Shown: positions 43,227 through 50,776 of the stretch, piece after piece
How positions within the stretch are numbered: the stretch's first letter is position 1
Layout of the letters: the number at the start of each line of letters is the position of its first letter
Assembly (NCBI GenBank): GCA_034926785.1
Contig: JAYFQU010000009.1
Span: forward strand, 1 to 64,000
DNA: 64,000 nucleotides
Source: UBA7703 sp034926785
GTDB taxonomy: Bacteria > Bacillota > Clostridia > Christensenellales > CAG-138
Reading direction: 5' to 3'
Notes under the pieces: model-generated
The model's input: only the letters and a program-made list of their open reading frames with translations
Told to the model about the DNA's origin: nothing
Databases searched by the model: none
Position numbers and translations under genes: made by a program

Positions 43227-43778
43227 ATGGATCGACGCGTGCGGAAGACCCGCATGCAGCTGCGCGCGGGGCTCACCCAGCTTATGCGCGAAAAGCCGAT
43301 TAAGGACATCACCGTGCGCGAGCTAGCGCAGTTGGTGGATATCAATCGCTGCACGTTTTATCTGCATTACCGGGATATCTACGATATGGTCGAGCAGGTG
43401 GAGCAGGAGGTGTTTGAAGAGTTTGAGGAGATTGTCCGCGCGCATCCGCCGCAGGAGTTGCAGGACAAGCCGATTTTGCTGATGAACGATCTGTTTGAGT
43501 TTTTTTCCGCCAACGCGGATCTCTGCGCTGCGTTTTTAGGCGGGAATGGCGACATGGCGTTTTTTAACAAACTTATCTCGCTGATTCGCGGCTGCGTGGT
43601 GGAGTCCTGGATGCAGGAGCAGAAAAAGGATCCGGCCCATTTCGATTATTATTTTGCGTTTCTTGCGGCGGGTTTTATCGGCATCATTCGCGAATGGTTT
43701 GCGCAAGACATGCGCGAGAAGCCTTCTGAAATGGCGGAGATGACCGAACACCTGGTTTTGCATGGCTTTGGGCACTGA
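43227..43778 (+). CDS. TetR-family transcriptional regulator
   Basis: A 183-residue regulator. The N-terminal helix-turn-helix covers RKTRMQLRAGLTQLMREKPIKDITVRELAQLVDINRCTFYLHY (about 5-47). A C-terminal ligand-binding half resembles TetR_C regions of the DhaS type (DYYFAFLAAGFIGIIREWF). ATG 43227 is chosen for the GGAGAG site 9 bp upstream; the frame is open further 5'. Target unknown; adjacent ftsH or divergent wecE are candidates. The 279-bp gap 42948-43226 shows no clear element. Confidence 0.85.
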   Translation: MDRRVRKTRMQLRAGLTQLMREKPIKDITVRELAQLVDINRCTFYLHYRDIYDMVEQVEQEVFEEFEEIVRAHPPQELQDKPILLMNDLFEFFSANADLCAAFLGGNGDMAFFNKLISLIRGCVVESWMQEQKKDPAHFDYYFAFLAAGFIGIIREWFAQDMREKPSEMAEMTEHLVLHGFGH

Positions 43779-43867
43779 GCGGCCGGTTTATGTTTGGTTC
43801 ACAAGGTTGTGATACTCTGCTCCCTGCCTGATCGGAGAAGAATGAGAAAGTGTAAGTAAAAAACGAG

Positions 43868-45724
43868 ATGAAAGAGCATACGCCATCGAAAAAACCAATT
43901 TATTACTATGCCATTCTCGCGATGATAGCGCTCCTGCTGCTCAACGCGTTTGTGTTTCCCGGGCTGCTCCAAAACGAGGTAAAAGAGGTCGGCTATAACG
44001 AATTTTTGAGTATGGTTGACAACGGAAAGGTCAAGGAGGTTTCGCGCGACGAGGCAACGCAAACCATCGCCTTTACCAGCGAGCAGGCGGGCAAAACCCT
44101 GTATTACAAAACGGGCATCTGGCCGGACGACACCCTCGTCTCCCGCCTGAATACGGCGGGTATCGAATTCAGCGCAAGCATCCCGACGCAAACTTCGCCG
44201 CTGATGACCTTCCTCGTGAGCTGGATGCTGCCGATCCTGATCTTTGTCGGCCTCGGCCAGTTCCTGATGAAACGCATGCAAAACGGTATGCCCGGCGGTA
44301 TCGGCAACGCCCTCGCCTTCGGCAAGGCCAACGCAAAGATCTATGTTGAGGCGCAGACCGGAAAGACCTTTGGCGACGTTGCGGGGCAGGACGAGGCGAA
44401 GGAAGCCCTGCTCGAAATCGTAGACTTTTTACATAATCCCGACCGTTATGCCCAGATCGGCGCAAAGCTGCCCAAGGGCGCGCTTTTGGTCGGCCCTCCG
44501 GGCACGGGCAAAACGCTGATGGCAAAAGCCGTCGCCGGCGAGGCGAATGTTCCGTTTTTCAGCATCTCCGGTTCGGCGTTTGTGGAGATGTTTGTCGGTA
44601 TGGGCGCGGCCAAGGTGCGCGACCTCTTTTCCCAGGCGGAGCAGAAGGCGCCCTGTATCGTGTTTATCGACGAGATCGACACCATCGGCAAAAAACGCGA
44701 CAGTGGCCTCGGTAGCAATGACGAGCGGGAGCAGACCCTGAACCAGCTGCTCACGGAGATGGATGGGTTTGACGCGCGAAAGGGCGTCGTCATCCTCGCC
44801 GCGACCAACCGCCCGGATTCCCTCGACCCCGCGCTGCTGCGCCCCGGCCGGTTTGACCGGCGCATTCATGTGGAGCTTCCCGACCTCAAGGGCCGCACGG
44901 ATATCCTCAAGGTGCACGCCAGAGGAGTAAAGATTGCGGACAATGTGGATTTTGAGGCGATCGCGCGCGCAACCAGCGGCGCTTCCGGCGCGGATCTTGC
45001 CAACATCATCAATGAGGCCGCCCTCCGGGCCGTACGCATGAAGCGGGACACCGTGGAGCAGGCGGATCTGGAGGAGAGCGTAGAGGTGGTCATCGCGGGA
45101 TACGCGCGAAAGAACGCCGTCATCTCACCTAAGGAAAAGCGAATCGTCGCCTACCATGAGATTGGCCATGCGCTGGTCGCCGCCAAACAGACGGAGTCCG
45201 CGCCCGTACACAAGATCACGATTGTCCCGCGCACGAGCGGCGCGCTGGGGTACACCATGCAGGTGGACGAGAGCGAGCACTACCTCATGACCAAGGAAGA
45301 GGCGGAGAACAAGATCGCAACCCTCACCGGCGGCAGAGCCGCGGAGGAGGTTGTCTTTGGCACGATTACGACGGGCGCGAGCAACGACATCGAGCAGGCG
45401 ACGCGCATGGCGCGGGCGATGGTCGTCCGTTATGGTATGAGCGACGCGTTTGGCATGGTCGCGCTGGAATGCCAGAGTAATCCGTATTTAAGCACGGACA
45501 GCGCCATGACCTGCTCTTCGGATACGGCAGCCCGCGTAGACGGGGAGGTGATCGCGATCGTGGAGCGCGCGCATAATCGGGCGCGTCAGATTCTCAGGGA
45601 CAACGAGCCCGCGCTGCATAAGCTCGCGGCGCATCTGCTCGAGCGCGAAACCATCACGGGTGAGGAGTTTATGCAGTTGCTGAAGGATGTTTCCACCGAA
45701 GCGCCGGAGCCGCAAAACGCATAA
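43868..45724 (+). CDS. ftsH: ATP-dependent zinc metalloprotease FtsH
   Basis: A 618-residue membrane AAA+ protease that degrades membrane and regulatory proteins. Two transmembrane helices (about 12-31 and 116-137) flank an extracytoplasmic domain. The AAA module has Walker A GPPGTGKT (about 208-215), Walker B CIVFIDEID, the pore loop FVEMFVG and second region of homology ATNRPDSLDPALLRPGRFDRR. The zinc protease site is HEIGH (about 431); the family usually has HEAGH. The gene ends in a terminator that has been split by repeat A3. Confidence 0.94.
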   Translation: MKEHTPSKKPIYYYAILAMIALLLLNAFVFPGLLQNEVKEVGYNEFLSMVDNGKVKEVSRDEATQTIAFTSEQAGKTLYYKTGIWPDDTLVSRLNTAGIEFSASIPTQTSPLMTFLVSWMLPILIFVGLGQFLMKRMQNGMPGGIGNALAFGKANAKIYVEAQTGKTFGDVAGQDEAKEALLEIVDFLHNPDRYAQIGAKLPKGALLVGPPGTGKTLMAKAVAGEANVPFFSISGSAFVEMFVGMGAAKVRDLFSQAEQKAPCIVFIDEIDTIGKKRDSGLGSNDEREQTLNQLLTEMDGFDARKGVVILAATNRPDSLDPALLRPGRFDRRIHVELPDLKGRTDILKVHARGVKIADNVDFEAIARATSGASGADLANIINEAALRAVRMKRDTVEQADLEESVEVVIAGYARKNAVISPKEKRIVAYHEIGHALVAAKQTESAPVHKITIVPRTSGALGYTMQVDESEHYLMTKEEAENKIATLTGGRAAEEVVFGTITTGASNDIEQATRMARAMVVRYGMSDAFGMVALECQSNPYLSTDSAMTCSSDTAARVDGEVIAIVERAHNRARQILRDNEPALHKLAAHLLERETITGEEFMQLLKDVSTEAPEPQNA

Positions 45725-45740
45725 CGATTCCGCTGACAAG

Positions 45741-45759
45741 GGCGGGGGATCCCCCCGCT
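45741..45759 (+). terminator. Left copy of ftsH terminator stem-loop
   Basis: GCGGGGG-AT-CCCCCCGC hairpin with no T-tract; repeat A3 starts directly after it. The right copy with the T-tract is at 45930. Confidence 0.75.
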
Positions 45760-45929
45760 CAGCCCATCGACAAAGTCCTGCGGACTCTGCCGATGGGTTT
45801 TACTTTGGGTAAAAATGACGCGAATCGCGCCATTTTTTCACAAATTCGGCGAATGAATCGCCAAATTTGAAGGAACATGGGGGATTTTCGAAATCCCCCA
45901 AACCCCCTACTGGGTTTGTTGATGCTCTG
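45760..45929 (+). repeat. Family A interspersed element, copy A3 (complete, 170 bp)
   Basis: It starts CAGCCCATCGAC and ends GTTGATGCTCTG, an imperfect 12-bp terminal inverted repeat (9 of 12). It has no ORF and a string of short hairpins, including CCCATCG/CGATGGG, CAAATTTG-flanked arms and TGGGGGATTTTCGAAATCCCCCA. It is bounded on both sides by nearly identical ~20-bp terminator stem-loops, consistent with a target-site duplication. Confidence 0.88.
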
Positions 45930-45957
45930 GGCGGGGAATCCCCCCCGCTTTTTTTGC
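45930..45957 (+). terminator. Right copy of ftsH terminator stem-loop with T-tract
   Basis: GGCGGGGAATCCCCCCCGCT followed by further T residues; differs from the left copy by one substitution and one extra C. It is likely the functional terminator. Confidence 0.8.
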
Positions 45958-45998
45958 GCGGAAAATTGTGAAAATATTGTAGAAGCCAGCCTTCCTGC

Positions 45999-46027
45999 TT
46001 GAAAACAGCGGAAAAGCGTAGTATTCT
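45999..46027 (+). promoter_or_regulatory. Promoter of htpG
   Basis: TTGAAA, 17-bp spacer, TATTCT, ending 3 bp before the CIRCE operator. Confidence 0.8.
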
Positions 46028-46030
46028 GAA

Positions 46031-46057
46031 TTAGCACTCGTTGATTTTGAGTGCTAA
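46031..46057 (+). promoter_or_regulatory. CIRCE operator (HrcA binding site)
   Basis: A perfect consensus: TTAGCACTC, nine bases, GAGTGCTAA. It is placed at the transcription start of htpG, so HrcA should repress htpG until heat shock. Confidence 0.97.
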
Positions 46058-46096
46058 CAACAAATGGATTATTCATATACGGAGGCGCAAATCTTC

Positions 46097-47977
46097 ATGG
46101 CAAAAAAACAGTTTAAGGCAGAATCGCGGCGCATTCTCGATCTGATGATCGACTCCATTTATACGCATAAGGAAATTTTCCTCCGCGAACTCATCAGCAA
46201 CGCGAGCGACGCGATTGACAAGCTCTATTTCCTCTCGCTGACGGACGACAAGGTCGGGAAAAATCGTGAGGACTTCGAGATTCGCATTACGGCGGATAAG
46301 GAAAAGCGCATCCTGACCATATCCGATAACGGCATCGGCATGACGAAGGAGGAGCTGGACGAGAACCTTGGCACCATCGCCAAAAGCGGCACGCTGGCGT
46401 TTAAAAAGGAGCATGACACGGGCGATGCGGTGGATATCATCGGTCAGTTCGGCGTGGGTTTCTACTCCTCATTTATGGTTGCGGAAGATGTCAAGGTGCT
46501 TTCCCGCGCCTATGGCAGCGAGGAGGCCTGGCTCTGGGAAAGCGCGGGGCGTGAGGGCTATACCATCACCGCGGCGGAAAAGCCGGAGTGCGGCACCGTC
46601 ATTACCCTTGTGATCAAGGCCAACACCGAGGATGAGAATTACGACCGCTTCCTGAGCCAGCATACGATCTCCTCGCTCATCAGGCAATATTCGGACTATA
46701 TTCGCTACCCGATCCGCATGGCGACCGAGCACACCCGCGCGAAAAACGGCGACCCGGGCGACACGGAGACCGTCACCGAGGACGAAACGCTCAACAGCAT
46801 GGTTCCGATCTGGAAAAAGAGCAAGAGCGAGCTCAAGGATGCGGACTATAACGAGTTTTACAAGAGCAAGTTCCACGATTACGAGGATCCGCTTCTGACG
46901 ATCCACTTCAGCGGCGAGGGCGCAGTGAGCTATGACGCGCTGCTCTTTATTCCGAAGAACCCACCGTATGATTTCTATGCCAAGGAGTATCAGCGCGGGT
47001 TGCAGCTCTATTCCAGCGGCGTGATGATTATGGAAAAATGCGCCGACCTGCTGCCGGACTACTTTGGTTTTGTGAGCGGTCTGGTGGATTCCAGCGATCT
47101 TTCGCTGAATATCTCCCGCGAGCTGCTGCAGCACGACCGCCAGCTCAAAACCATTGCCGTCACGCTTAAAAAGCGGATCAAGACCGAGCTCAAGAAGCTC
47201 CTGGATAACGACCGCGAGAAGTATGAGCAGTTTTACAAGAGCTTCCGGCTCCCGATTAAATACGGCCTCTACAGCGACTACGGCATGAATAAGGACTTCC
47301 TCTCCGACCTCGTGCTCTATCACAGCGCGGCGGAAAACAAGCTCGTCTCGCTCAAGGAGTATGTGGACGGGATGAAAGAGGATCAGAAGCACATCTACTA
47401 TGCCTGTGCCGAGACGGTGGAGCGTGCGATGAAGCTTCCGCAGACCGAGCGCGTGCGCGACCAGGGATATGACATTCTTTGCATGACGGACGATGTGGAT
47501 GAGTTTGCCATTCGCATGCTCGGCACCTATCTGGAGAAGACCTTCAAGTCGGTTTCCGACGCGGATCTCAACCTCGTTTCCGATGAGGAGAAGCGCGCGC
47601 AGGAACGCGCGGAGGAAGAGCACAAGGATCTGCTCGCCGCGCTGAAGGATGCGCTGAACGGCAAGGTCAAGGGCGTCCGCCTCAGCGACCGGCTTAAGAG
47701 CTCGCCCGTGTGCCTGACCAGCGACGGCCCGCTCTCCATCGAGATGGAGAAGGTGCTCGCGAGCATGCCGGTTTCCGACGGCAGTGTCAAGGCGGAGCGC
47801 GTACTGGAGATCAATCCCGCGCACCCGGTGTTCGGCGTGCTCTCCACGCTGAGCGCGAGTGACCTGCGCGTGACAAAATACGCCAACCTGCTTTACGATC
47901 AGGCACTGCTGATCGAGGGGTTGGCAATCGAGGACCCGGTTGCATTTTCCAACGCGATCTGTGAACTGATGGTCTAA
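46097..47977 (+). CDS. htpG: Molecular chaperone HtpG (bacterial Hsp90)
   Basis: A 626-residue Hsp90. The N-terminal GHKL ATPase domain shows ELISNASDAIDKL (about 28-40), SDNGIGMT (about 77-84), GTIAKSGT and GQFGVGFYSSFMV. The middle domain has the catalytic-Arg region NISRELLQHDRQLK, and a C-terminal dimerisation domain follows. ATG 46097 is chosen over ATG 46064 because ACGGAGGCG lies 11 bp upstream of it and the protein start MAKKQFKAESRRILDL fits the family. Confidence 0.96.
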   Translation: MAKKQFKAESRRILDLMIDSIYTHKEIFLRELISNASDAIDKLYFLSLTDDKVGKNREDFEIRITADKEKRILTISDNGIGMTKEELDENLGTIAKSGTLAFKKEHDTGDAVDIIGQFGVGFYSSFMVAEDVKVLSRAYGSEEAWLWESAGREGYTITAAEKPECGTVITLVIKANTEDENYDRFLSQHTISSLIRQYSDYIRYPIRMATEHTRAKNGDPGDTETVTEDETLNSMVPIWKKSKSELKDADYNEFYKSKFHDYEDPLLTIHFSGEGAVSYDALLFIPKNPPYDFYAKEYQRGLQLYSSGVMIMEKCADLLPDYFGFVSGLVDSSDLSLNISRELLQHDRQLKTIAVTLKKRIKTELKKLLDNDREKYEQFYKSFRLPIKYGLYSDYGMNKDFLSDLVLYHSAAENKLVSLKEYVDGMKEDQKHIYYACAETVERAMKLPQTERVRDQGYDILCMTDDVDEFAIRMLGTYLEKTFKSVSDADLNLVSDEEKRAQERAEEEHKDLLAALKDALNGKVKGVRLSDRLKSSPVCLTSDGPLSIEMEKVLASMPVSDGSVKAERVLEINPAHPVFGVLSTLSASDLRVTKYANLLYDQALLIEGLAIEDPVAFSNAICELMV

Positions 47978-48041
47978 CGATTCAAAGACGGTTAAGGGGA
48001 ATCGCGAGGGGCGCCGCCCTTTGCCCCGTGCCCTTATGCAT

Positions 48042-48071
48042 AGCGGCAGGTCCAAAGGCCTGCCGCTTTTG
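48042..48071 (+). terminator. Terminator between htpG and leuA
   Basis: AGCGGCAGG/CCTGCCGCT stem with an 8-nt loop, then TTTT; can serve htpG on plus. leuA ends 24 bp away on the other strand. Confidence 0.8.
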
Positions 48072-48094
48072 CGTGTTAATGCGGGTTTGCTTGA

Positions 48095-49783
48095 TCAGAG
48101 GCCGAGTTTCTTTGCGCGGTTGATGGCGGAGAGGATGCCGCGCAGCGGAGCCAGGCTGATATTGGGCGAAATACCGACGCCGAAGACATCCTTGCCCTCG
48201 TGGGTGCGCAGGTGGATATAGGCTACCGCCATGGAGTCCGAACCGCTGCGAATCGCGTGCTCCTTATAGTCCACAAATGAGAAGCGATCCATCCGCTGCC
48301 CCTTGATCGCGTTGAAGAACGCGTCGATGGGCCCGTTGCCCTCGCCGGAGACTTCGAAGACGGTGTCCTTATGGGAAAGCGTGCCGGAAAACGACACCTG
48401 CGAGTTGCCCGACGCATCCGTAGTCTCGCTGAACGCATGGCGCAGCAGGCGATATGGCGCGTTAATCTCCACATACTCTACCTGAAACAGTTCGTAGATG
48501 CGATCTGGTTTGAGCTCTTTGCCCATGCGGTCGGTCTCCTTCTGTACCACCGCGCCGAACTCCGGCTGCATGACCTTCGGCAGGTCGTAGCCGAAGTTTT
48601 GCTGCAGAATGAACGCGGAACCGCCCTTGCCGCTTTGGCTGTTGATTCGAATGATCGGCTCATACTGCCGCCCGACATCCGCCGGATCAATCGGCAGATA
48701 GGGAACCTCCCACATATCGCTGCCGGACTCCTTCATGTATTGGAACCCCTTGTTGATGGCATCCTGATGGGAGCCGGAGAACGCGGTGAACACCAGTTCG
48801 CCCGCATAGGGCTGCCGCTCGCCAACCCGCATCTTGGTGACCCGCTCGTATACCTCGCGGATTGTGTTGATATCCGAAAAATCCAGCTTCGGATCGACCT
48901 GCTGGGTATAGAGATTCATCGCAAGCGTGATGAGATCGACATTGCCCGTTCGCTCCCCATTGCCAAAGAGCGTACCCTCGATGCGTTCCGCTCCGGCGAG
49001 CAGCCCCAACTCTGCGGTTGCCACGCCTGAGCCGCGGTCGTTGTGCGGATGCAGGGAGATGATCGCGCTCTCGCGGTTGGGCAGGGCGCGGATGAAGTAT
49101 TCGATCTCGTCCGCAAAATAGTTGGGCATGCAGTTTTCCACCGTGGAGGGGAGATTGAGGATCACGGGCTTCTCCTGAGAGGCGTGCAGCGTTTCCATCA
49201 CGCGGCGGCAGATTTCAACCGCGTTGTCCACCTCGGTTCCCATGAAGGACTCCGGCGAATATTCAAAGCGCAGGTTTGTTCCGGCGGCGCGGAGGGGCTG
49301 CGCAAGGTTGTAGATGAGCGCCGCCGCATCCACGGCGATGCCCACAATGCCGTCCATCTCCATACGGAACACAACCTTGCGCTGCAGGGCGGAGGTGGAA
49401 TTGTAGAAGTGCAGGATGACGTTTTTCGCGCCGGAGATCGCCTCAAAGGTACGTTGGATGAGATGCGCGCGCGCCTGCACGAGCACCTGGATGGTTACGT
49501 CATCCGGGATATGGCCGCCATCAATGAGGGTGCGGATGAATTCAAACTCCGTTTCGGAGGCGGAGGGAAACCCCACCTCAATCTCCTTGAGCCCGATGTT
49601 GACCAGCGTATGAAACAACTCCAGCTTTTCGGAGACGTTCATGGGGTCGACCAGCGCCTGATTTCCGTCCCGCAGATCGACCGAGCACCAGCTCGGCGCG
49701 TGCAGAATCTGCTTGTCCGGCCAGGTACGGGTTGGCAGATTGATCGGTTCAAAGGATACATACTTTTCGAATTTGCTTTTCAC
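48095..49783 (-). CDS. leuA: 2-isopropylmalate synthase (LeuA, long type)
   Basis: A 562-residue enzyme for the first committed step of leucine synthesis: acetyl-CoA plus 2-oxoisovalerate to 2-isopropylmalate. The TIM-barrel domain has WCSVDLRDGNQALVDPM (about 39-55), VGFPSASETEFEF, and the metal site HPHNDRGSG (about 240). The C-terminal ~130 residues are the allosteric leucine-binding domain. It is the LeuA2-like long form. The start is GTG at 49783 with AGGAGGAG nine bases upstream; the frame extends further into the T-box leader but that is not coding. Confidence 0.93.
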   Translation of the reverse strand: MKSKFEKYVSFEPINLPTRTWPDKQILHAPSWCSVDLRDGNQALVDPMNVSEKLELFHTLVNIGLKEIEVGFPSASETEFEFIRTLIDGGHIPDDVTIQVLVQARAHLIQRTFEAISGAKNVILHFYNSTSALQRKVVFRMEMDGIVGIAVDAAALIYNLAQPLRAAGTNLRFEYSPESFMGTEVDNAVEICRRVMETLHASQEKPVILNLPSTVENCMPNYFADEIEYFIRALPNRESAIISLHPHNDRGSGVATAELGLLAGAERIEGTLFGNGERTGNVDLITLAMNLYTQQVDPKLDFSDINTIREVYERVTKMRVGERQPYAGELVFTAFSGSHQDAINKGFQYMKESGSDMWEVPYLPIDPADVGRQYEPIIRINSQSGKGGSAFILQQNFGYDLPKVMQPEFGAVVQKETDRMGKELKPDRIYELFQVEYVEINAPYRLLRHAFSETTDASGNSQVSFSGTLSHKDTVFEVSGEGNGPIDAFFNAIKGQRMDRFSFVDYKEHAIRSGSDSMAVAYIHLRTHEGKDVFGVGISPNISLAPLRGILSAINRAKKLGL

Positions 49784-49825
49784 GGGATACTCCTCCTTTT
49801 GCTTGGCGGTCAGGAGCAAACAAAA

Positions 49826-50090
49826 ACCCCCGACCAAATCGATTTGGTCAGGGGCGTAAATTCGATACGCGGTACCACCCTGGTTTGACTGCCGGTTCCC
49901 CGAACAATCCTCATTAACCTCCAACAAGGCCGTAACCGGTAACGAGGTCAGTCGTCTCGCCCTAACCCAACGGGTTCAGGCGAACAGCTCCGGGATGAGT
50001 CATACACACGGTTCGCAGCACCGGCTCGCACCAACCGCCGGTTCTCTTAAGCTGTAGAGGCCGCGTCTTGTTCCCTTCAGCGCCTTTCAA
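49826..50090 (-). promoter_or_regulatory. T-box riboswitch, Leu specifier, upstream of leuA
   Basis: On the minus strand Stem I holds AAGAGAACCGGCGGUUGGUGCGAGCCGG and a specifier loop with CUC (Leu) at 49999-49997. The T-box core AGGGUGGUACCGCG is perfect (49881-49868). It is followed by terminator CCCCUGACCAAAU...AUUUGGUCGGGGG with a T-tract (49855-49826). Uncharged tRNA-Leu would favour the antiterminator and leuA expression. Confidence 0.95.
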
Positions 50091-50112
50091 TAAATAATAT
50101 ATGATTGTTGCA

Positions 50113-50141
50113 ATTTTATGCGATGGGGCCGCATCTGTCAA
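50113..50141 (-). promoter_or_regulatory. Promoter of the leuA T-box transcript
   Basis: On the minus strand TTGACA (50141-50136), 17-bp spacer, TAAAAT (50118-50113). Confidence 0.8.
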
Positions 50142-50244
50142 GAGAAAGTTTCCGTTTTTTTACCGTTTGTCTGGGGGGATAAACGAATCACGGCAGGTTT
50201 CTTTGCAATCTGCCGCGTTCAAATGCGCACCGGTACGATATTCC

Positions 50245-50273
50245 TTGCTTTACATTTTACAAACGGATAAAAT
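50245..50273 (+). promoter_or_regulatory. Promoter of mrnC-rlmB-sigH
   Basis: TTGCTT, 17-bp spacer, TAAAAT, ending only 9 bp before the first ATG at 50282; see mrnC for the leaderless implication. Confidence 0.6.
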
Positions 50274-50281
50274 AATTACGT

Positions 50282-50716
50282 ATGGCCATGATTGATGAAA
50301 TTCGTCGCGCAACACAGTCCAACGCCTGCGCAAACCCGCGGCAACTCTCGCCGCTGGCGCTTGCGCAAATTGGCGATACCGTTTGCGATCTTTACGCACG
50401 CGTTTACCTGAATGACCAGTTCGCCCGTTCGCCGCACGAGTTGCACATCGCCGCGAGCAAATACGTTTGCGCGGCAGGGCAGGCGGCGGCTTACCGCAGG
50501 ATGGAGCCCCACCTGACCGAGGATGAAAACGCCGTCTTTCGCCGCGGGCGCAACGCCCACAGCGGCACTATGCCAAAGAACGCCACCGCCGCGGACTACC
50601 ACACGGCAACGGGGCTTGAGGCATTGTTCGGCTGGTTGTTTTTGAGCGGCGAGGACGCAAGGCTCAACGAGTTGATGACGATCTATTTTCAGCCGGAGAC
50701 GAAACAGATCCCTTAA
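50282..50716 (+). CDS. mrnC: Mini-ribonuclease III (MrnC)
   Basis: A 144-residue RNase III catalytic domain without a dsRNA-binding domain; in Bacillus it trims 23S rRNA precursor ends. Motifs are LSPLALAQIGDTVCDLYARVYL (about 22-43) with the metal-ligand GD, the HxxASKYVCAAGQAAAYR stretch, RRGRNAH and the second metal motif TGLEALFGWLFLSG (about 115-128, E ligand). Two ATGs (50282, 50288) lie just after the predicted promoter with no Shine-Dalgarno, so the transcript may be leaderless. Next is rlmB, as in Bacillus. Confidence 0.9.
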   Translation: MAMIDEIRRATQSNACANPRQLSPLALAQIGDTVCDLYARVYLNDQFARSPHELHIAASKYVCAAGQAAAYRRMEPHLTEDENAVFRRGRNAHSGTMPKNATAADYHTATGLEALFGWLFLSGEDARLNELMTIYFQPETKQIP

Positions 50717-50776
50717 AGCCATCAAAACAAAACGGATTTCGAACACTATTTTAGATTGAAATGAGGAAACAGATTC

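Noticed and set aside
46469..48055. 528-codon minus-strand frame inside htpG
   Set aside because: Antisense shadow of an unmistakable Hsp90 gene.
49784..49927. N-terminal extension of LeuA to 610 residues
   Set aside because: Covers the T-box antiterminator; GTG 49783 has a strong ribosome site and the family start.
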